Origin: Flavobacterium gawalongense
GTDB lineage: Bacteria; Bacteroidota; Bacteroidia; Flavobacteriales; Flavobacteriaceae
NCBI RefSeq assembly: GCF_007097265.1
Contig: NZ_VJZP01000009.1
Span: 1 to 64,000, forward strand
DNA: 64,000 bases
Direction of reading: 5' to 3'
Part shown: positions 53,205 through 63,800 of the stretch, piece after piece
How the letters are laid out: the number at the start of each line of letters is the position of its first letter
How positions within the stretch are numbered: position 1 is the stretch's first letter
Notes under the pieces: generated by a model
The model's input: the letters and a program-made list of their open reading frames with translations, nothing else
Databases searched by the model: none
What the model was told of the DNA's origin: nothing
Translations under genes and position numbers: made by a program

Positions 53205-54299
53205 ATGAAAGCAGGAATTGTAGGATTACCAAATGTTGGAAAATCAACATTATTCAATTGTTTATCAAATGCAAAAGCGCAAAGTGCTAACTTTCCTTTT
53301 TGTACCATCGAACCAAATATAGGTGTTGTAAATGTTCCGGATTCCAGAATGGAAAAACTGGAAGAATTAGTAAAACCAGAGCGCGTGCAAATGGCGACTG
53401 TTGATATCGTTGATATTGCAGGATTGGTAAAAGGAGCCAGTAAAGGAGAAGGTTTAGGAAATCAATTTCTTGGAAATATTAGAGAGTGTAATGCGATAAT
53501 TCACGTTTTGCGTTGTTTTGATAACGATAACATTGTTCACGTTGACGGAAATGTAAATCCAATTCGTGACAAAGAAACTATTGATATTGAGTTGCAGTTG
53601 AAAGATCTTGAAAATGTTGAAAAACGTTTAGAAAAAGTGAAACGTGCCGCAAAAACCGGAAATAAAGAAGCAATTGTTGAAGAAGGGTTGTTAAACAGAA
53701 TTAGAGAGACTTTACTTCAAGCCAAATCGGCCAGAACTATAACTCCACAAAACAATGATGAGGAAGTTTTGATGGAAGGTTTCCAATTGATTACGGCAAA
53801 ACCAGTATTGTATGTTTGTAATGTAGATGAAAATTCAGCAGTTAGCGGAAATAAATATGTAGACCAAGTTCGCGAATTGGTTAAAGATGAGGATGCTGAA
53901 GTTATTGTGCTTTCTGTAGGTGCTGAAGCTGATATTACGGAATTGGAGAGCTATGAAGAACGTCAGGTTTTCTTAGAAGACATGGGTTTGCAAGAGCCAG
54001 GTGCATCTGTATTGATTCGTGCTGCTTACAAATTATTGAAACAACAAACCTATTTTACAGCAGGAGTTAAAGAAGTTCGTGCTTGGACTATAAATATTGG
54101 TACAACTGCGCCACAAGCTGCGGGAGTTATCCACACTGATTTCGAAAAAGGATTCATCCGTGCCGAAGTTATTGCTTATGAAGATTTCGTTCATTATGGG
54201 TCAGAAGCAAAATGTAAAGAAGCAGGAAAATTCAAAGTGGAAGGAAAAGAATACATCGTGAAAGATGGTGATGTAATGCATTTTCGTTTTAATGTATAG
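53205..54299 (+). CDS. ychF: Ribosome-binding GTPase/ATPase YchF
   Basis: 364 aa. G1 GLPNVGKST, G3-like DIAGLVKGASKGEGLGNQFL, and the N-x-x-E-type nucleotide motif (CNVDEN) typical of YchF, which prefers ATP. A coiled coil (about 125-200) and C-terminal TGS domain (FEKGFIRAEVIAYEDFVHYG) complete the Obg-family architecture. A translation-associated stress regulator in the cytoplasm. Single gene. Confidence 0.97.
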   Translation: MKAGIVGLPNVGKSTLFNCLSNAKAQSANFPFCTIEPNIGVVNVPDSRMEKLEELVKPERVQMATVDIVDIAGLVKGASKGEGLGNQFLGNIRECNAIIHVLRCFDNDNIVHVDGNVNPIRDKETIDIELQLKDLENVEKRLEKVKRAAKTGNKEAIVEEGLLNRIRETLLQAKSARTITPQNNDEEVLMEGFQLITAKPVLYVCNVDENSAVSGNKYVDQVRELVKDEDAEVIVLSVGAEADITELESYEERQVFLEDMGLQEPGASVLIRAAYKLLKQQTYFTAGVKEVRAWTINIGTTAPQAAGVIHTDFEKGFIRAEVIAYEDFVHYGSEAKCKEAGKFKVEGKEYIVKDGDVMHFRFNV

Positions 54300-54332
54300 T
54301 TGTATTTAGTTAATTATCAGAATATAAAAAGG

Positions 54333-54363
54333 AACCTACAAAGTGATTTGTAGGTTTTTTTTG
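54333..54363 (+). terminator. Intrinsic terminator after ychF
   Basis: AACCTACAAA / TTTGTAGGTT, GTGA loop and a T-run. Confidence 0.9.
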
Positions 54364-54418
54364 TTTTTGTTAAATCATTTTTGTTACTTTATGTGCCCCA
54401 ATCGAAAATTTTTTAGCC

Positions 54419-55564
54419 ATGAAACTTCAACAAATCATTATTAATGATAAAAAGAAAGATAAGATTCTTTTTTCTTCCAATGGTTTTAACTCAAGAAAAG
54501 CAAATCTGGTACTGGCTTTTGGTGAAAGAGTTTTTTTAGATGATATACTGCCCTATAAAAAAATAAAAGATTTATACCCAGAAGCACATATTGTTATTTG
54601 TTCTACTTCAGGGCAAATTTCTAATACCAATTTAGTTGAAAATAATATTGTAGCTACCGCAATAAATTTTGAAAAAACAGCTATAAAAGTTTCTGAAATT
54701 GATATTTTTAAAAATTCTGATATTCATGAGTTAGGGAATATAATTGAAAGAGACTTTTTTGATAAAGATCTAAAATCGATACTTATTCTTTCGGAAGGTA
54801 GTTTTATTAATGGAACGGAACTTATAAACGAATTAGTAAAACAAACTAAAGGAGCAATCCCTATTTTTGGAGGACTGGCTGGGGATGAATATAAATTTGA
54901 AAAAACTATTGTGGGTTTAAACAGCGATGCCTCTCAAGGTAAAATTGTAGCTGTTGGCTTTTATGGAAATGCTATTCATTTTGGTTTTAGCTCTAAAGGT
55001 GGTTGGAGTGATTTTGGTCCGGAAAGAGAAGTTATGCTTTCAGAAAAGAATGTATTGTACAAAATAGGGGATAGGTTTGCATTAGATTTATACAAAGAAT
55101 ATCTTGGGAAATATGCCGAAGAATTACCCGGCTCGTCATTATATTTCCCGCTTTCTATGAAAGAAAATAAAAATGCCGAACCAATTGTAAGAACTATTTT
55201 GTCTATAGATGAAGAAAAAAAATCAATGACTTTTGCCGGAAATATTCCTCAAGGCTCTTTCGTTAGATTGATGAAAGGAAATTTAGACAAAATAATAGAT
55301 GCTTCTTACAGCGCCGCTTTGCAAATATTTTCGAAACAATCTGCTAAACCGGAATTAGTATTGTTGGTAAGTTGTGTGGGACGAAAAATTGTTCTTGGCA
55401 ATAGAATTGAAGAAGAACTTGAAGTTGTAAAAGAGGTTTTTGGCGAAGATACACTAGTTTGTGGTTTTTACTCTTATGGTGAAATTTCTCCAACACTTAA
55501 AAAAGTAGCCTGTGAGTTACATAACCAAACGATGACAATTGCAACTATTTATGAAGAATTGTAA
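54419..55564 (+). CDS. FIST-domain sensor protein
   Basis: 381 aa. FIST N-terminal domain (about 25-215; hallmarks LVLAFGERVFL, IVICSTSGQISNTN, IPIFGGLAGDEYKFEKT, VAVGFYG) and FIST C-terminal domain (about 220-365; LGKYAEELPGSSLYFPL, LVLLVSCVGRKIVLG, VCGFYSYGEISP). FIST domains are presumed ligand sensors, perhaps for amino acids. No transmembrane helix. Its stop overlaps the start of the kinase gene by 1 nt (TAATG), so the two are coupled. Confidence 0.9.
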   Translation: MKLQQIIINDKKKDKILFSSNGFNSRKANLVLAFGERVFLDDILPYKKIKDLYPEAHIVICSTSGQISNTNLVENNIVATAINFEKTAIKVSEIDIFKNSDIHELGNIIERDFFDKDLKSILILSEGSFINGTELINELVKQTKGAIPIFGGLAGDEYKFEKTIVGLNSDASQGKIVAVGFYGNAIHFGFSSKGGWSDFGPEREVMLSEKNVLYKIGDRFALDLYKEYLGKYAEELPGSSLYFPLSMKENKNAEPIVRTILSIDEEKKSMTFAGNIPQGSFVRLMKGNLDKIIDASYSAALQIFSKQSAKPELVLLVSCVGRKIVLGNRIEEELEVVKEVFGEDTLVCGFYSYGEISPTLKKVACELHNQTMTIATIYEEL

Positions 55565-57078
55565 TGGAGAAAGAAAATATACACAGGCAGCTTAACAGGC
55601 AAATAAAAAAGTATTTTTCGGATGGCTTCATTGCGAATAATGAAGCCATCCAAAATTTTATTGAAGTTGTAAATCTCTCTTATTTGAATTTTGAAAAAGA
55701 TGCTGAATTATTTGAACAATCTTCACGTTTGAATGATTTAGAATATTATGAAATAAATCAAAAATTAAAATCAGAACTAGAAAAAAAAGAAAACATACAG
55801 AACAAGTTAATTCAAGCCATAAAGCAATTAAACGACAATGAAATAAAATTTGAGAATGAGGACGGCTCAATTGATTTACTGCAAATCTTACGTAATGAAA
55901 TAGAATCTAAGAAAGAATTTCAAGATCAATTGTATTTAGCAAAATCGAATGCTGAAAAAGCCAATGAAGCTAAGTCGGATTTTCTCTCTATCATGAGTCA
56001 TGAAATTCGAACTCCTTTAAATGCAATTATTGGTTTGATTTATATTATGGAAAAAGAAAATACGTTAAATAGTTTTCAGGAAAATCTGGAAGTTTTAAAG
56101 TATTCAGCACAAAATTTATACATGCTCATAAATGATATTCTAGATTTTAATAAAATAGAAGCAGGGAAAATTGACCTTGAAAAAATCCCATTTGATTTTA
56201 AGGAATTAGTTTTACATATCGAAAAATCTTTAGAGACAAAAGCATCAGAAAACTTAAATAGGATTGAGGTAATTATTGATGATAAATTTATTACGAACGT
56301 AATCAGCGATCCTTTAAGGATTGGTCAAATCATTACAAATTTAGTTTCAAATGCTATAAAATTTACTAAAAATGGATTGATTCAAATTAAAATAGATCAA
56401 ATTCAACAAAGGGATGGCATTTCTATTTTTAAAGTTCAAATTATCGATAACGGAATTGGAATTGACATCGAAAAGTTTAAATTGATTTTTCAAAAGTTTG
56501 AACAGGCAGAAGCAAAAATCACTAGGCAATTTGGAGGAACGGGCTTGGGGTTAGCAATAACAAAAAAACTACTCCATTTATTGAATTCAGATATCGAATT
56601 GCAAAGTGAAATAGGAATTGGTTCTAACTTTAGTTTTGTTTTGGAATTACCGATTTTTTCAACAAATTTAGAATTAAAAAACAACATTGTATATCATGAT
56701 TACAAAGAAGAAAATCTAGACGGATTAAAAGTTCTTTTGGTTGAAGATAATTTGATAAATATCAAAATTGCCGAAAAAATATTGAAGCAATGGAATGTGA
56801 ATGTTGATACTGCAGAGAACGGACTTATTGCCATTGAAAAATATAAATCAAACGCGTATGATATTATTTTAATGGATTTGTCAATGCCGGTAATGGATGG
56901 TTATGAAGCAACAGCAATCATAAGAAGTACAAATACATTGATTCCAATTATTGCATTGACAGCCTCCTCTTCTTATAGTTATCTTGAAAAAGCGATAAAG
57001 ATTGGTATAAATGAATGTATTATAAAGCCATTTAACCCAAAAGAATTAAACATGAAATTGAGAAAGTATTGTCGGTAA
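55564..57078 (+). CDS. Cytoplasmic hybrid histidine kinase with receiver, partner of the FIST protein
   Basis: 504 aa without signal peptide, membrane helix or recognised sensor domain. The first ~130 residues are coiled-coil-like. HisKA has H146 in SHEIRTPLN, HATPase_c has NLVSNAIKFT, DNGIGI and FGGTGLGL, and the receiver has phospho-acceptor D438 in MDLSMP. The lack of its own sensor and the 1-nt coupling make the FIST protein the likely input. No output regulator lies nearby. Confidence 0.9.
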   Translation: MEKENIHRQLNRQIKKYFSDGFIANNEAIQNFIEVVNLSYLNFEKDAELFEQSSRLNDLEYYEINQKLKSELEKKENIQNKLIQAIKQLNDNEIKFENEDGSIDLLQILRNEIESKKEFQDQLYLAKSNAEKANEAKSDFLSIMSHEIRTPLNAIIGLIYIMEKENTLNSFQENLEVLKYSAQNLYMLINDILDFNKIEAGKIDLEKIPFDFKELVLHIEKSLETKASENLNRIEVIIDDKFITNVISDPLRIGQIITNLVSNAIKFTKNGLIQIKIDQIQQRDGISIFKVQIIDNGIGIDIEKFKLIFQKFEQAEAKITRQFGGTGLGLAITKKLLHLLNSDIELQSEIGIGSNFSFVLELPIFSTNLELKNNIVYHDYKEENLDGLKVLLVEDNLINIKIAEKILKQWNVNVDTAENGLIAIEKYKSNAYDIILMDLSMPVMDGYEATAIIRSTNTLIPIIALTASSSYSYLEKAIKIGINECIIKPFNPKELNMKLRKYCR

Positions 57079-57182
57079 TTTCTTTAAATATTGGTGGAAC
57101 AGTATCATTTGTAATTTTAAATTACCTTTTTCTGTGTAATAGATCTTTTAATTTTTATTACTTTTAATAAAAATAAATCACC

Positions 57183-57704
57183 ATGAAAATCATTGCTTTC
57201 GGCGGAAGTCCCAGTAAAAATTCCATCAATAAAAAATTAGCAACTTATGCCGCTCATCTTTTTGAAAATGCAGATATTGAGGTTTTAGATTTAAACGATT
57301 TTCAAATGCCAATTTTTAGTGTTGATATAGAAAAAGAAATTGGTCAGCATGAATTGGCAAAAGCATTTTTGGCTAAAATTGCCACAGCTGATATTTTAGT
57401 CGTTTCGCTTGCAGAAAACAATGGCAATTATTCTGCGGCTTTCAAGAATGTGTTTGACTGGTGTACCAGAATAACTGCTAAGGTTTTTCAGGAAAAGCCA
57501 ATGTTACTTATGGCAACATCACCCGGAGCCAAAGGGGGAGCAAGCGTTTTGGGAATAGCAAAAAACGCTTTTCCTTTTTATGGTGGTAATATAAAAGCAA
57601 CTTTCTCACTTCCCAGTTTTGACGCTAATTTTGATGTTGTAAACGGTAAAATTTCCAATCCAGAATTGGACAATCAGTTGAAAGAGATTATCAAGAATTT
57701 TTGA
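57183..57704 (+). CDS. NADPH-dependent FMN reductase family
   Basis: 173 aa flavodoxin-like fold. FMN-phosphate loop FGGSPSKNSINKKLA, LDLNDFQMPIFS and VSLAENNGNYSAAFKNVFDW match the NADPH-dependent FMN/azoreductase-type family. Reduces flavins, quinones or azo compounds in the cytoplasm. Single gene. Confidence 0.88.
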   Translation: MKIIAFGGSPSKNSINKKLATYAAHLFENADIEVLDLNDFQMPIFSVDIEKEIGQHELAKAFLAKIATADILVVSLAENNGNYSAAFKNVFDWCTRITAKVFQEKPMLLMATSPGAKGGASVLGIAKNAFPFYGGNIKATFSLPSFDANFDVVNGKISNPELDNQLKEIIKNF

Positions 57705-57773
57705 GTTTTTCAACCTTTTATTTCTTTTTCTAAAATCTGTAATCTGAATTCTCAAATCTGTAGTCTTTTTCCG

Positions 57774-57800
57774 TTGTCAATATCATTCTTAATAACTTTG
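57774..57800 (+). promoter_or_regulatory. Putative parE promoter
   Basis: TTG at 57774-57776, 16-nt spacer, TAACTTTG at 57793-57800; 64 nt before the ATG. The spacer is at the short end. Confidence 0.5.
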
Positions 57801-57864
57801 ATGGCTTCCTATTTTAAATTTTATCGAATTATACTACATTAGCACAAAATCCACAAATTTTAAA

Positions 57865-59727
57865 ATGTCCGAACAAAATCAATATACCGAAGATAACATT
57901 CGGTCGCTCGACTGGAAAGAACATATTCGCATGCGTCCCGGAATGTATATTGGGAAACTTGGCGATGGTTCCTCTCCAGATGATGGTATTTATATTCTTC
58001 TAAAAGAGGTGCTCGATAACTGTATCGATGAGTTTGTCATGGGTGCAGGAAAAACTATTGAGGTAACTATCAAAGACAAAACAGTTACTGTTAGGGATTA
58101 CGGTCGCGGAATTCCATTGGGAAAAGTGATTGATGTAGTTTCCAAAATGAATACGGGTGGAAAATACGATTCATTGGCATTTAAGAAATCCGTTGGTTTG
58201 AATGGAGTAGGGACAAAAGCTGTGAATGCTTTGTCCAATTATTTTCGTGTAGAATCCGTTCGGGACGACAAACAAAAAGCAGCTGAGTTTTCTGCGGGAA
58301 ATCTGGTTCTTGAAGAAGATATTATTGAAACTACTAAGCGAAAAGGAACCAAAGTAGCTTTTACTCCTGACGAGGCGATTTTCAAAAATTACAAATTCAG
58401 ATTCGAATATGTAATCAAAATGCTCAAAAACTATTGTTACTTAAACAATGGATTGACCATTTTATTCAATGGCGAAAAATACTTTTCAGAGAATGGTCTG
58501 AAAGATTTATTGGAAGAAACCATTCATGCAGATGATTTAGAATATCCAATCATCCATTTGAAAGGCGAGGATATCGAGATTGCCTTAACGCACAGTAAAA
58601 CACAATACAGCGAAGAATACCATTCCTTCGTAAACGGACAAAATACAACGCAAGGAGGAACACATTTGGCAGCGTATCGTGAAGCGATTGTGAAAACCAT
58701 TCGGGAGTATTACAATAAAAGTTTCGAAGCATCAGATGTTCGAAAGTCTATTGTTACAGCTATTAGCATCAAAGTAATGGAGCCGGTTTTTGAGTCACAA
58801 ACCAAAACCAAACTGGGTTCAACTGATATGGGTTCTGAACCAGGAATGCCATCGGTTCGTACTTTTGTAAATGATTTTGTGAAAACGAAGTTAGATAATT
58901 ATTTACACAAGAATCCTCTAACTGCAGAAGCATTGTTGCGAAAAATTCTTCAAGCCGAAAGAGAGCGTAAAGAATTATCCGGTATTAGAAAATTAGCGAC
59001 AGATCGAGCCAAAAAAGCTAATTTGCATAACAAGAAATTAAGGGATTGTCGTGCCCATCTTCCGGATACTAAAAATCCTAAAAGTTTGGAGAGTACACTT
59101 TTTATTACTGAGGGAGATTCGGCTTCTGGGTCAATTACCAAATCGCGGGATGTAAATACACAAGCCGTTTTTAGTTTACGTGGTAAGCCCTTGAATTCGT
59201 ATGGAATGAGCAAGAAAATTGTTTATGAAAATGAAGAATTCAATTTATTGCAAGCGGCACTAGATATTGAAGATGGATTAGAAAAATTGCGTTACAACAA
59301 CATCGTAATTGCAACTGATGCCGATGTCGATGGAATGCACATTCGATTATTATTGATTACTTTTTTCTTGCAGTTTTTTCCTGAATTAATAAAAGAAGGC
59401 CATTTGTACATTTTACAAACACCACTTTTTAGAGTTCGAAATAAGAAAGAAACGATTTACTGCTATTCTGATGACGAACGAAAAGCAGCAATCGAAAAAT
59501 TAAAACCAAAACCGGAAATCACTCGATTTAAAGGATTGGGAGAAATTTCTCCAGATGAGTTCAAAAATTTCATTGGAGAAACCATTCGTTTAGATCCTAT
59601 TATGATGGATAAAAATACCTCAATCGAACAATTATTGTCTTTCTATATGGGTAAAAATACTCCAGATCGCCAAGAATTTATCATCAAGAATTTGAAGGTA
59701 GAATTGGACGTGATTGAGAAAGTTTAA
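57865..59727 (+). CDS. parE: DNA topoisomerase IV subunit B
   Basis: 620 aa. GHKL ATPase with [19 protein letters not shown] and [18 protein letters not shown] with EGDSASGS (about 412) and DADVDGMHI (about 492); C-terminal domain with [13 protein letters not shown]. It decatenates daughter chromosomes with ParC. Length and the TOPRIM sequence are typical of the Bacteroidetes topoisomerase IV B subunit. In many relatives the ParC gene follows, but here it does not, at least within the next 4 kb. Confidence 0.92.
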   Translation: MSEQNQYTEDNIRSLDWKEHIRMRPGMYIGKLGDGSSPDDGIYILLKEVLDNCIDEFVMGAGKTIEVTIKDKTVTVRDYGRGIPLGKVIDVVSKMNTGGKYDSLAFKKSVGLNGVGTKAVNALSNYFRVESVRDDKQKAAEFSAGNLVLEEDIIETTKRKGTKVAFTPDEAIFKNYKFRFEYVIKMLKNYCYLNNGLTILFNGEKYFSENGLKDLLEETIHADDLEYPIIHLKGEDIEIALTHSKTQYSEEYHSFVNGQNTTQGGTHLAAYREAIVKTIREYYNKSFEASDVRKSIVTAISIKVMEPVFESQTKTKLGSTDMGSEPGMPSVRTFVNDFVKTKLDNYLHKNPLTAEALLRKILQAERERKELSGIRKLATDRAKKANLHNKKLRDCRAHLPDTKNPKSLESTLFITEGDSASGSITKSRDVNTQAVFSLRGKPLNSYGMSKKIVYENEEFNLLQAALDIEDGLEKLRYNNIVIATDADVDGMHIRLLLITFFLQFFPELIKEGHLYILQTPLFRVRNKKETIYCYSDDERKAAIEKLKPKPEITRFKGLGEISPDEFKNFIGETIRLDPIMMDKNTSIEQLLSFYMGKNTPDRQEFIIKNLKVELDVIEKV

Positions 59728-59750
59728 AATTCAAACTGATATAGAATAAT

Positions 59751-60152
59751 ATGGAAAATCAAGATGTTCGATGGAAGCAGAGGTTTCAGAATTTTGGAAA
59801 AGCTCTTTCTCAATTAACAAAATTTATTGAAAAAGGGGAACTTAATGAACTTGAAGAGCAGGGTTTGATTCAAAGTTTTGAATATACACATGAATTGGCT
59901 TGGAACGTGATGAAAGACTTTTTGATATTTGAAGGAATTCAAAATATTGTTGGATCAAGAAGCGCTACAAGAGAAGCTTTTAATAAAGGTTTATTTGAAG
60001 AAGGACAAATTTGGATGGACATGATAGAAAGCCGAAATGAAAGTGTTCATACCTATAATGAGGAAACAGTCGATAAAATAGCTCATAAAATAAAAGAGGT
60101 TTATTTTTTAGCTTTTATTAATTTTAATGAAAGAATGAAAACATTTTTATGA
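59751..60152 (+). CDS. HEPN-like protein, HI0074 (nucleotidyltransferase substrate-binding) family
   Basis: 133 aa, all-helical four-helix-bundle look. The motif RNESVHTY (R-x4-H) near residue 94 is the HEPN RNase signature, and WMDMIESRNESVHTYNEETVDKIA is typical of the HI0074/HepT group. Together with the overlapping MNT gene it forms a pair of the HEPN/MNT (type VII-like) toxin-antitoxin class, in which MNT adenylylates the HEPN protein. 23 bp behind parE. Confidence 0.85.
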   Translation: MENQDVRWKQRFQNFGKALSQLTKFIEKGELNELEEQGLIQSFEYTHELAWNVMKDFLIFEGIQNIVGSRSATREAFNKGLFEEGQIWMDMIESRNESVHTYNEETVDKIAHKIKEVYFLAFINFNERMKTFL

Positions 60153-60457
60153 TGAAATTTGGCTTAAATAAAGAAACGATTTCTAAAATAAATTCAGTTT
60201 TTGTTAAACATTCTGAAATCGAGAAGGTAATTATTTATGGTTCCCGAGCAAAAGGGAATTTTAGAAATGGCTCGGATGTTGACCTGACACTTTTTGGAAA
60301 TGAATTGAAGTATGGTTTAGTTGGAGAAATAAATTTCGAAATTGATGATTTGAATACTCCTTATTTATTTGACATTTCAATTTATAATCAATTAACTTCC
60401 GAAAGTTTAAAAGACCATATCAACCGAGTAGGGAAAATTTTTTATAAAAAAATTTGA
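60149..60457 (+). CDS. Minimal nucleotidyltransferase (MNT, HI0073 family)
   Basis: 102 aa. The polymerase-beta-like signature GSRAKGNFRNGSDVDLTLFG carries the two metal-binding aspartates; a third is expected in LFDISIY. Starts within the last codons of the HEPN gene (ATGA overlap), so expression is coupled. Likely antitoxin or nucleotide-modifying partner. Confidence 0.88.
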   Translation: MMKFGLNKETISKINSVFVKHSEIEKVIIYGSRAKGNFRNGSDVDLTLFGNELKYGLVGEINFEIDDLNTPYLFDISIYNQLTSESLKDHINRVGKIFYKKI

Positions 60458-60813
60458 AATTTCTTGAACTTTAAGAAAAATAAATTAACGAAGTCTGGAA
60501 ACAATTAATCGAAAATAAATAATTTGGAAATTTCTATGCTTTTCTCAATGCTCAATGACAGCCAAATAGAAGGGCAAGCGCCGGTTTAGGGAAAACCAAA
60601 ACATTACTGCAAAAAAGTATTTATTAGATTATGTAGTAGATAAAATTCACACGAAAAATTCTTGGAAGAATTACAAAAGAAAAAAACTCTAGAAATAAGT
60701 TATTAAAAGTAGAGAAATTAGAGAAGGAGATTGCGTTTTTGAAGGGGAAATTAGGGAAAGAATAATAAATAGAATTTGTGTTTTGTCAATCATAAATTAT
60801 AAAAAATAAAAAT
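60458..60813. pseudogene. Decayed coding-like stretch between MNT and SNF2 genes
   Basis: Short open stretches survive without starts, in different frames: NITAKKYLLDYVVDKIHTKN (about 60598-60657, continuing with WKNYKRKK) and KVEKLEKEIAFLKGKLGKE ending in two stops at 60764-60769. They look like pieces of one degraded gene, perhaps with a coiled-coil C-terminus. Identity not recognised; random AT-rich sequence remains possible. Confidence 0.3.
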
Positions 60814-63800
60814 ATGTCAAGTAATTTCGGAAAAACCTGGTGGGGTCAGCAATGGCTTCAATCGTTAAGTAATATTGATTACGAAAACAGGTTGGATCGG
60901 GGAAAAAGTTATGCCAAGAAAGGGGCGGTTACAAAAATTATTTTCAAGGGCAATAGAATAGAAGCCAAAGTAGCAGGAAGTAGGCCAAAACCCTATAATG
61001 TAGATATTACTTTGCCTCCGTTTTTTGAACCGCAATTGGGGGAGTTTATTAGTGCTTTGGCAAAAAAGCCAACCATTATTTCTAAATTGTTGAATAGAGA
61101 GCTCGATCCCGAAGTATTGACCATTGCCGAAAATTTAGGCATGAAAGTGTTTCCCAAACAATGGACCGATTTCAAGATGCAATGCAGTTGTCCAGATTGG
61201 GCAGTGCCTTGCAAACACTTGGCTGCAGTGGTGTATAAAGTGAGTGCCGAGATTGATAATAACCCGTTTTTGGTATTTGAGCTACACCAAGTGAATTTGA
61301 TTGCCGAACTCAATAAATTAGGAATTTTTGTAAATGCCCCGACTTCTGAAATTCCGAAGATTACCGATTTGTATTTTGATTCCAAAAAGAAAAAAACAAC
61401 GGACTATAATCCTGAGAATGCATACAAGAAATTATCTTTTTCTAAACTATCACCCATACACGAACCGTTAACCGCTTTGTTGGCTGATTTTCCTGCGTTC
61501 TATCAAGGTACTGGAAATTTTAAGGAAAAATACAGTTCTAAAATTGCCAGAACGGTAAAGGCAGCACAAAAAGTAGTTCAGGGTAAAATATCATTAGAGA
61601 ATTTGTTTCTAAAGGCAAGTCTTCAGGAACAAAAAATAAATCCACACAGCCAGAATAAAATCACGATTGACGAAACCTATCAATCGAAAGTTTTTGTGAA
61701 TGAAACCCAGTTTTCATTTCTTCATTTCTTGCAACAGATAGCCCAAATTCATTCGTCTAAAACACTGGATTACCAACCCTCGACGGCTTCGTTGCACACG
61801 ATTTTGCATTTTTCGGTGCATCTTTTGGCAAATGGTGCGGTGGTGCCTCAAATTGTGCAATTGCAAAACAAGGAATTCGCGATACGCTGGTTGCCTGCTC
61901 TATTGAGTAAGGATGTTAGAGATTTGGTCGAAAAATTAGAAGAAATTTTGCCACCAGCCATTTTTCTTTGGGAAGAAAAAAAAGGTCAAAAAGCCATTAA
62001 CAACAATCAGGCATTCAATCTGCTTTCGTTGTTTTTGACTGAAATGATTCATATTCTGGAAGATGTACCCAATCCCGATTTGTTTTTGAATTTGTTTTTC
62101 AGAAATGAAATTTACGGATTCAAAAAACCGGGTGAGGACGCTTTGAGTGGCGGTATTTCGGCTTGGACTCAAAAATATTTTATTACGCAAGGCAATTACA
62201 AACCGCAAATTGTAGTCAGTGAATTGTCCGATGATTTTTTGATTACGCTAAATATAAAGGAGAAACAACAACAACCTGATGAAGCACCTTATGGCTTGCA
62301 CGATATTTTAAATTTAGAAAAATTCGATAAAAATCGCTACGAAATTCTGCAAAGCCTGACTCAATTAAGCCCGTTTATTGATGGTTTAGATGGTTATATA
62401 AACAGTCAAGGAGCAGATAAGATAGTAATGGGCAATGCTGTTTTTACACCTTTCTTGATGGAAATGATTCCAGCGATTCAGCTTTTGGATATTGATATTT
62501 TGCTTCCAAAATCATTGCAAGAGATTTTAAAACCCAAAGCGAGCCTTAAAATTAAACGAAAAACGGAAGGAAAATCGTTTATTACGCTCGGAAAATTATT
62601 CGATTTTGATTGGCAGATTGCCATTGGAGATACCTTGATGAGCGAAGAGGAGTTCAATAAATTACTCAAAAAATCAGATGGATTACTCAAATACAAATCC
62701 AGGTATATTTATGTCAATCAAAACGATTTAGAAAAAATACACAAACATTTTACGTCCACCAAAGAGCTTTCGGCTTTCGAAATGTTGCGAGCTGCTTTGA
62801 GTGGCGAATACCAAGGTGCTACAGTTGGCTTGACTGATGACGTACGGGATTTGATTGCCGAACTGACTAATTTTTCGGAAATCGAATTGCCAAAAGGGAT
62901 CAACGCCCAGCTGCGTCCGTATCAACACCGCGGGTTTTCTTGGATGTACCGCAATGCCAAAATTGGTTTTGGATCCGTTCTTGCCGATGATATGGGATTG
63001 GGGAAAACCTTGCAGGTGATTACCACTTTATTGAAATACAAAGAAGACGGATTGCTCGAAAATGAAAAAGCCTTGGTCGTTGCCCCAACGGGACTTTTGA
63101 CGAATTGGGAAACCGAAATATCCAAATTTGCCCCAACATTAAAAACCAAAATTTACCACGGTGGGAATCGGAAATTGGATAAGGACGATGATTTTGACGT
63201 GTTAATTTCCTCTTATGGAATCGTGCGTAGTGATGCCAAGGAATTGAAAAAGAAAAAATGGCATTCGCTCGTAATTGACGAAGCACAAAACATAAAAAAC
63301 ACCAATACCGAACAAACCAAAGCCATTAAAACCATTGGTGCCAATCATTTTATAGCGATGAGCGGAACGCCGGTCGAGAACCGTTTGAGCGAATTGTGGA
63401 GTATTATGGATTATAGCAATCGTGGTTTTTTGGGTAACCTCAAAGAGTTTAACGAAACGTATGGTAACCCGATTCAGCAGTTTAATGACGTGGCTGTTGC
63501 CGAAAATCTAAAGAAAGTGACCGCTCCCTTTATGATGCGTCGATTAAAGTCGGACAAATCTATTATTTCTGATTTACCGGATAAAATCGAAATGGATTGT
63601 TATTCGACCCTTGCCAATGAGCAAGCTAGTTTGTATGAAAAAACGCTACAAAAGGCTATGGAAGACATCGATAGTTTAGACCTTAGCGATGATAAAGCCC
63701 TTTTTGTCCGACAAGGATTGGTTCTCCAGATGATTCTGGCACTCAAACAAATATGCAATCATCCCACACAATATTTAAAAAACAATATTCTTGACGCTTC

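Noticed and set aside
60993-63286. Minus-strand ORFs of 61-130 aa near the window end
   Set aside because: Shadows of the long plus-strand SWIM-SNF2 gene, which has no stop within the window and clear motifs throughout.
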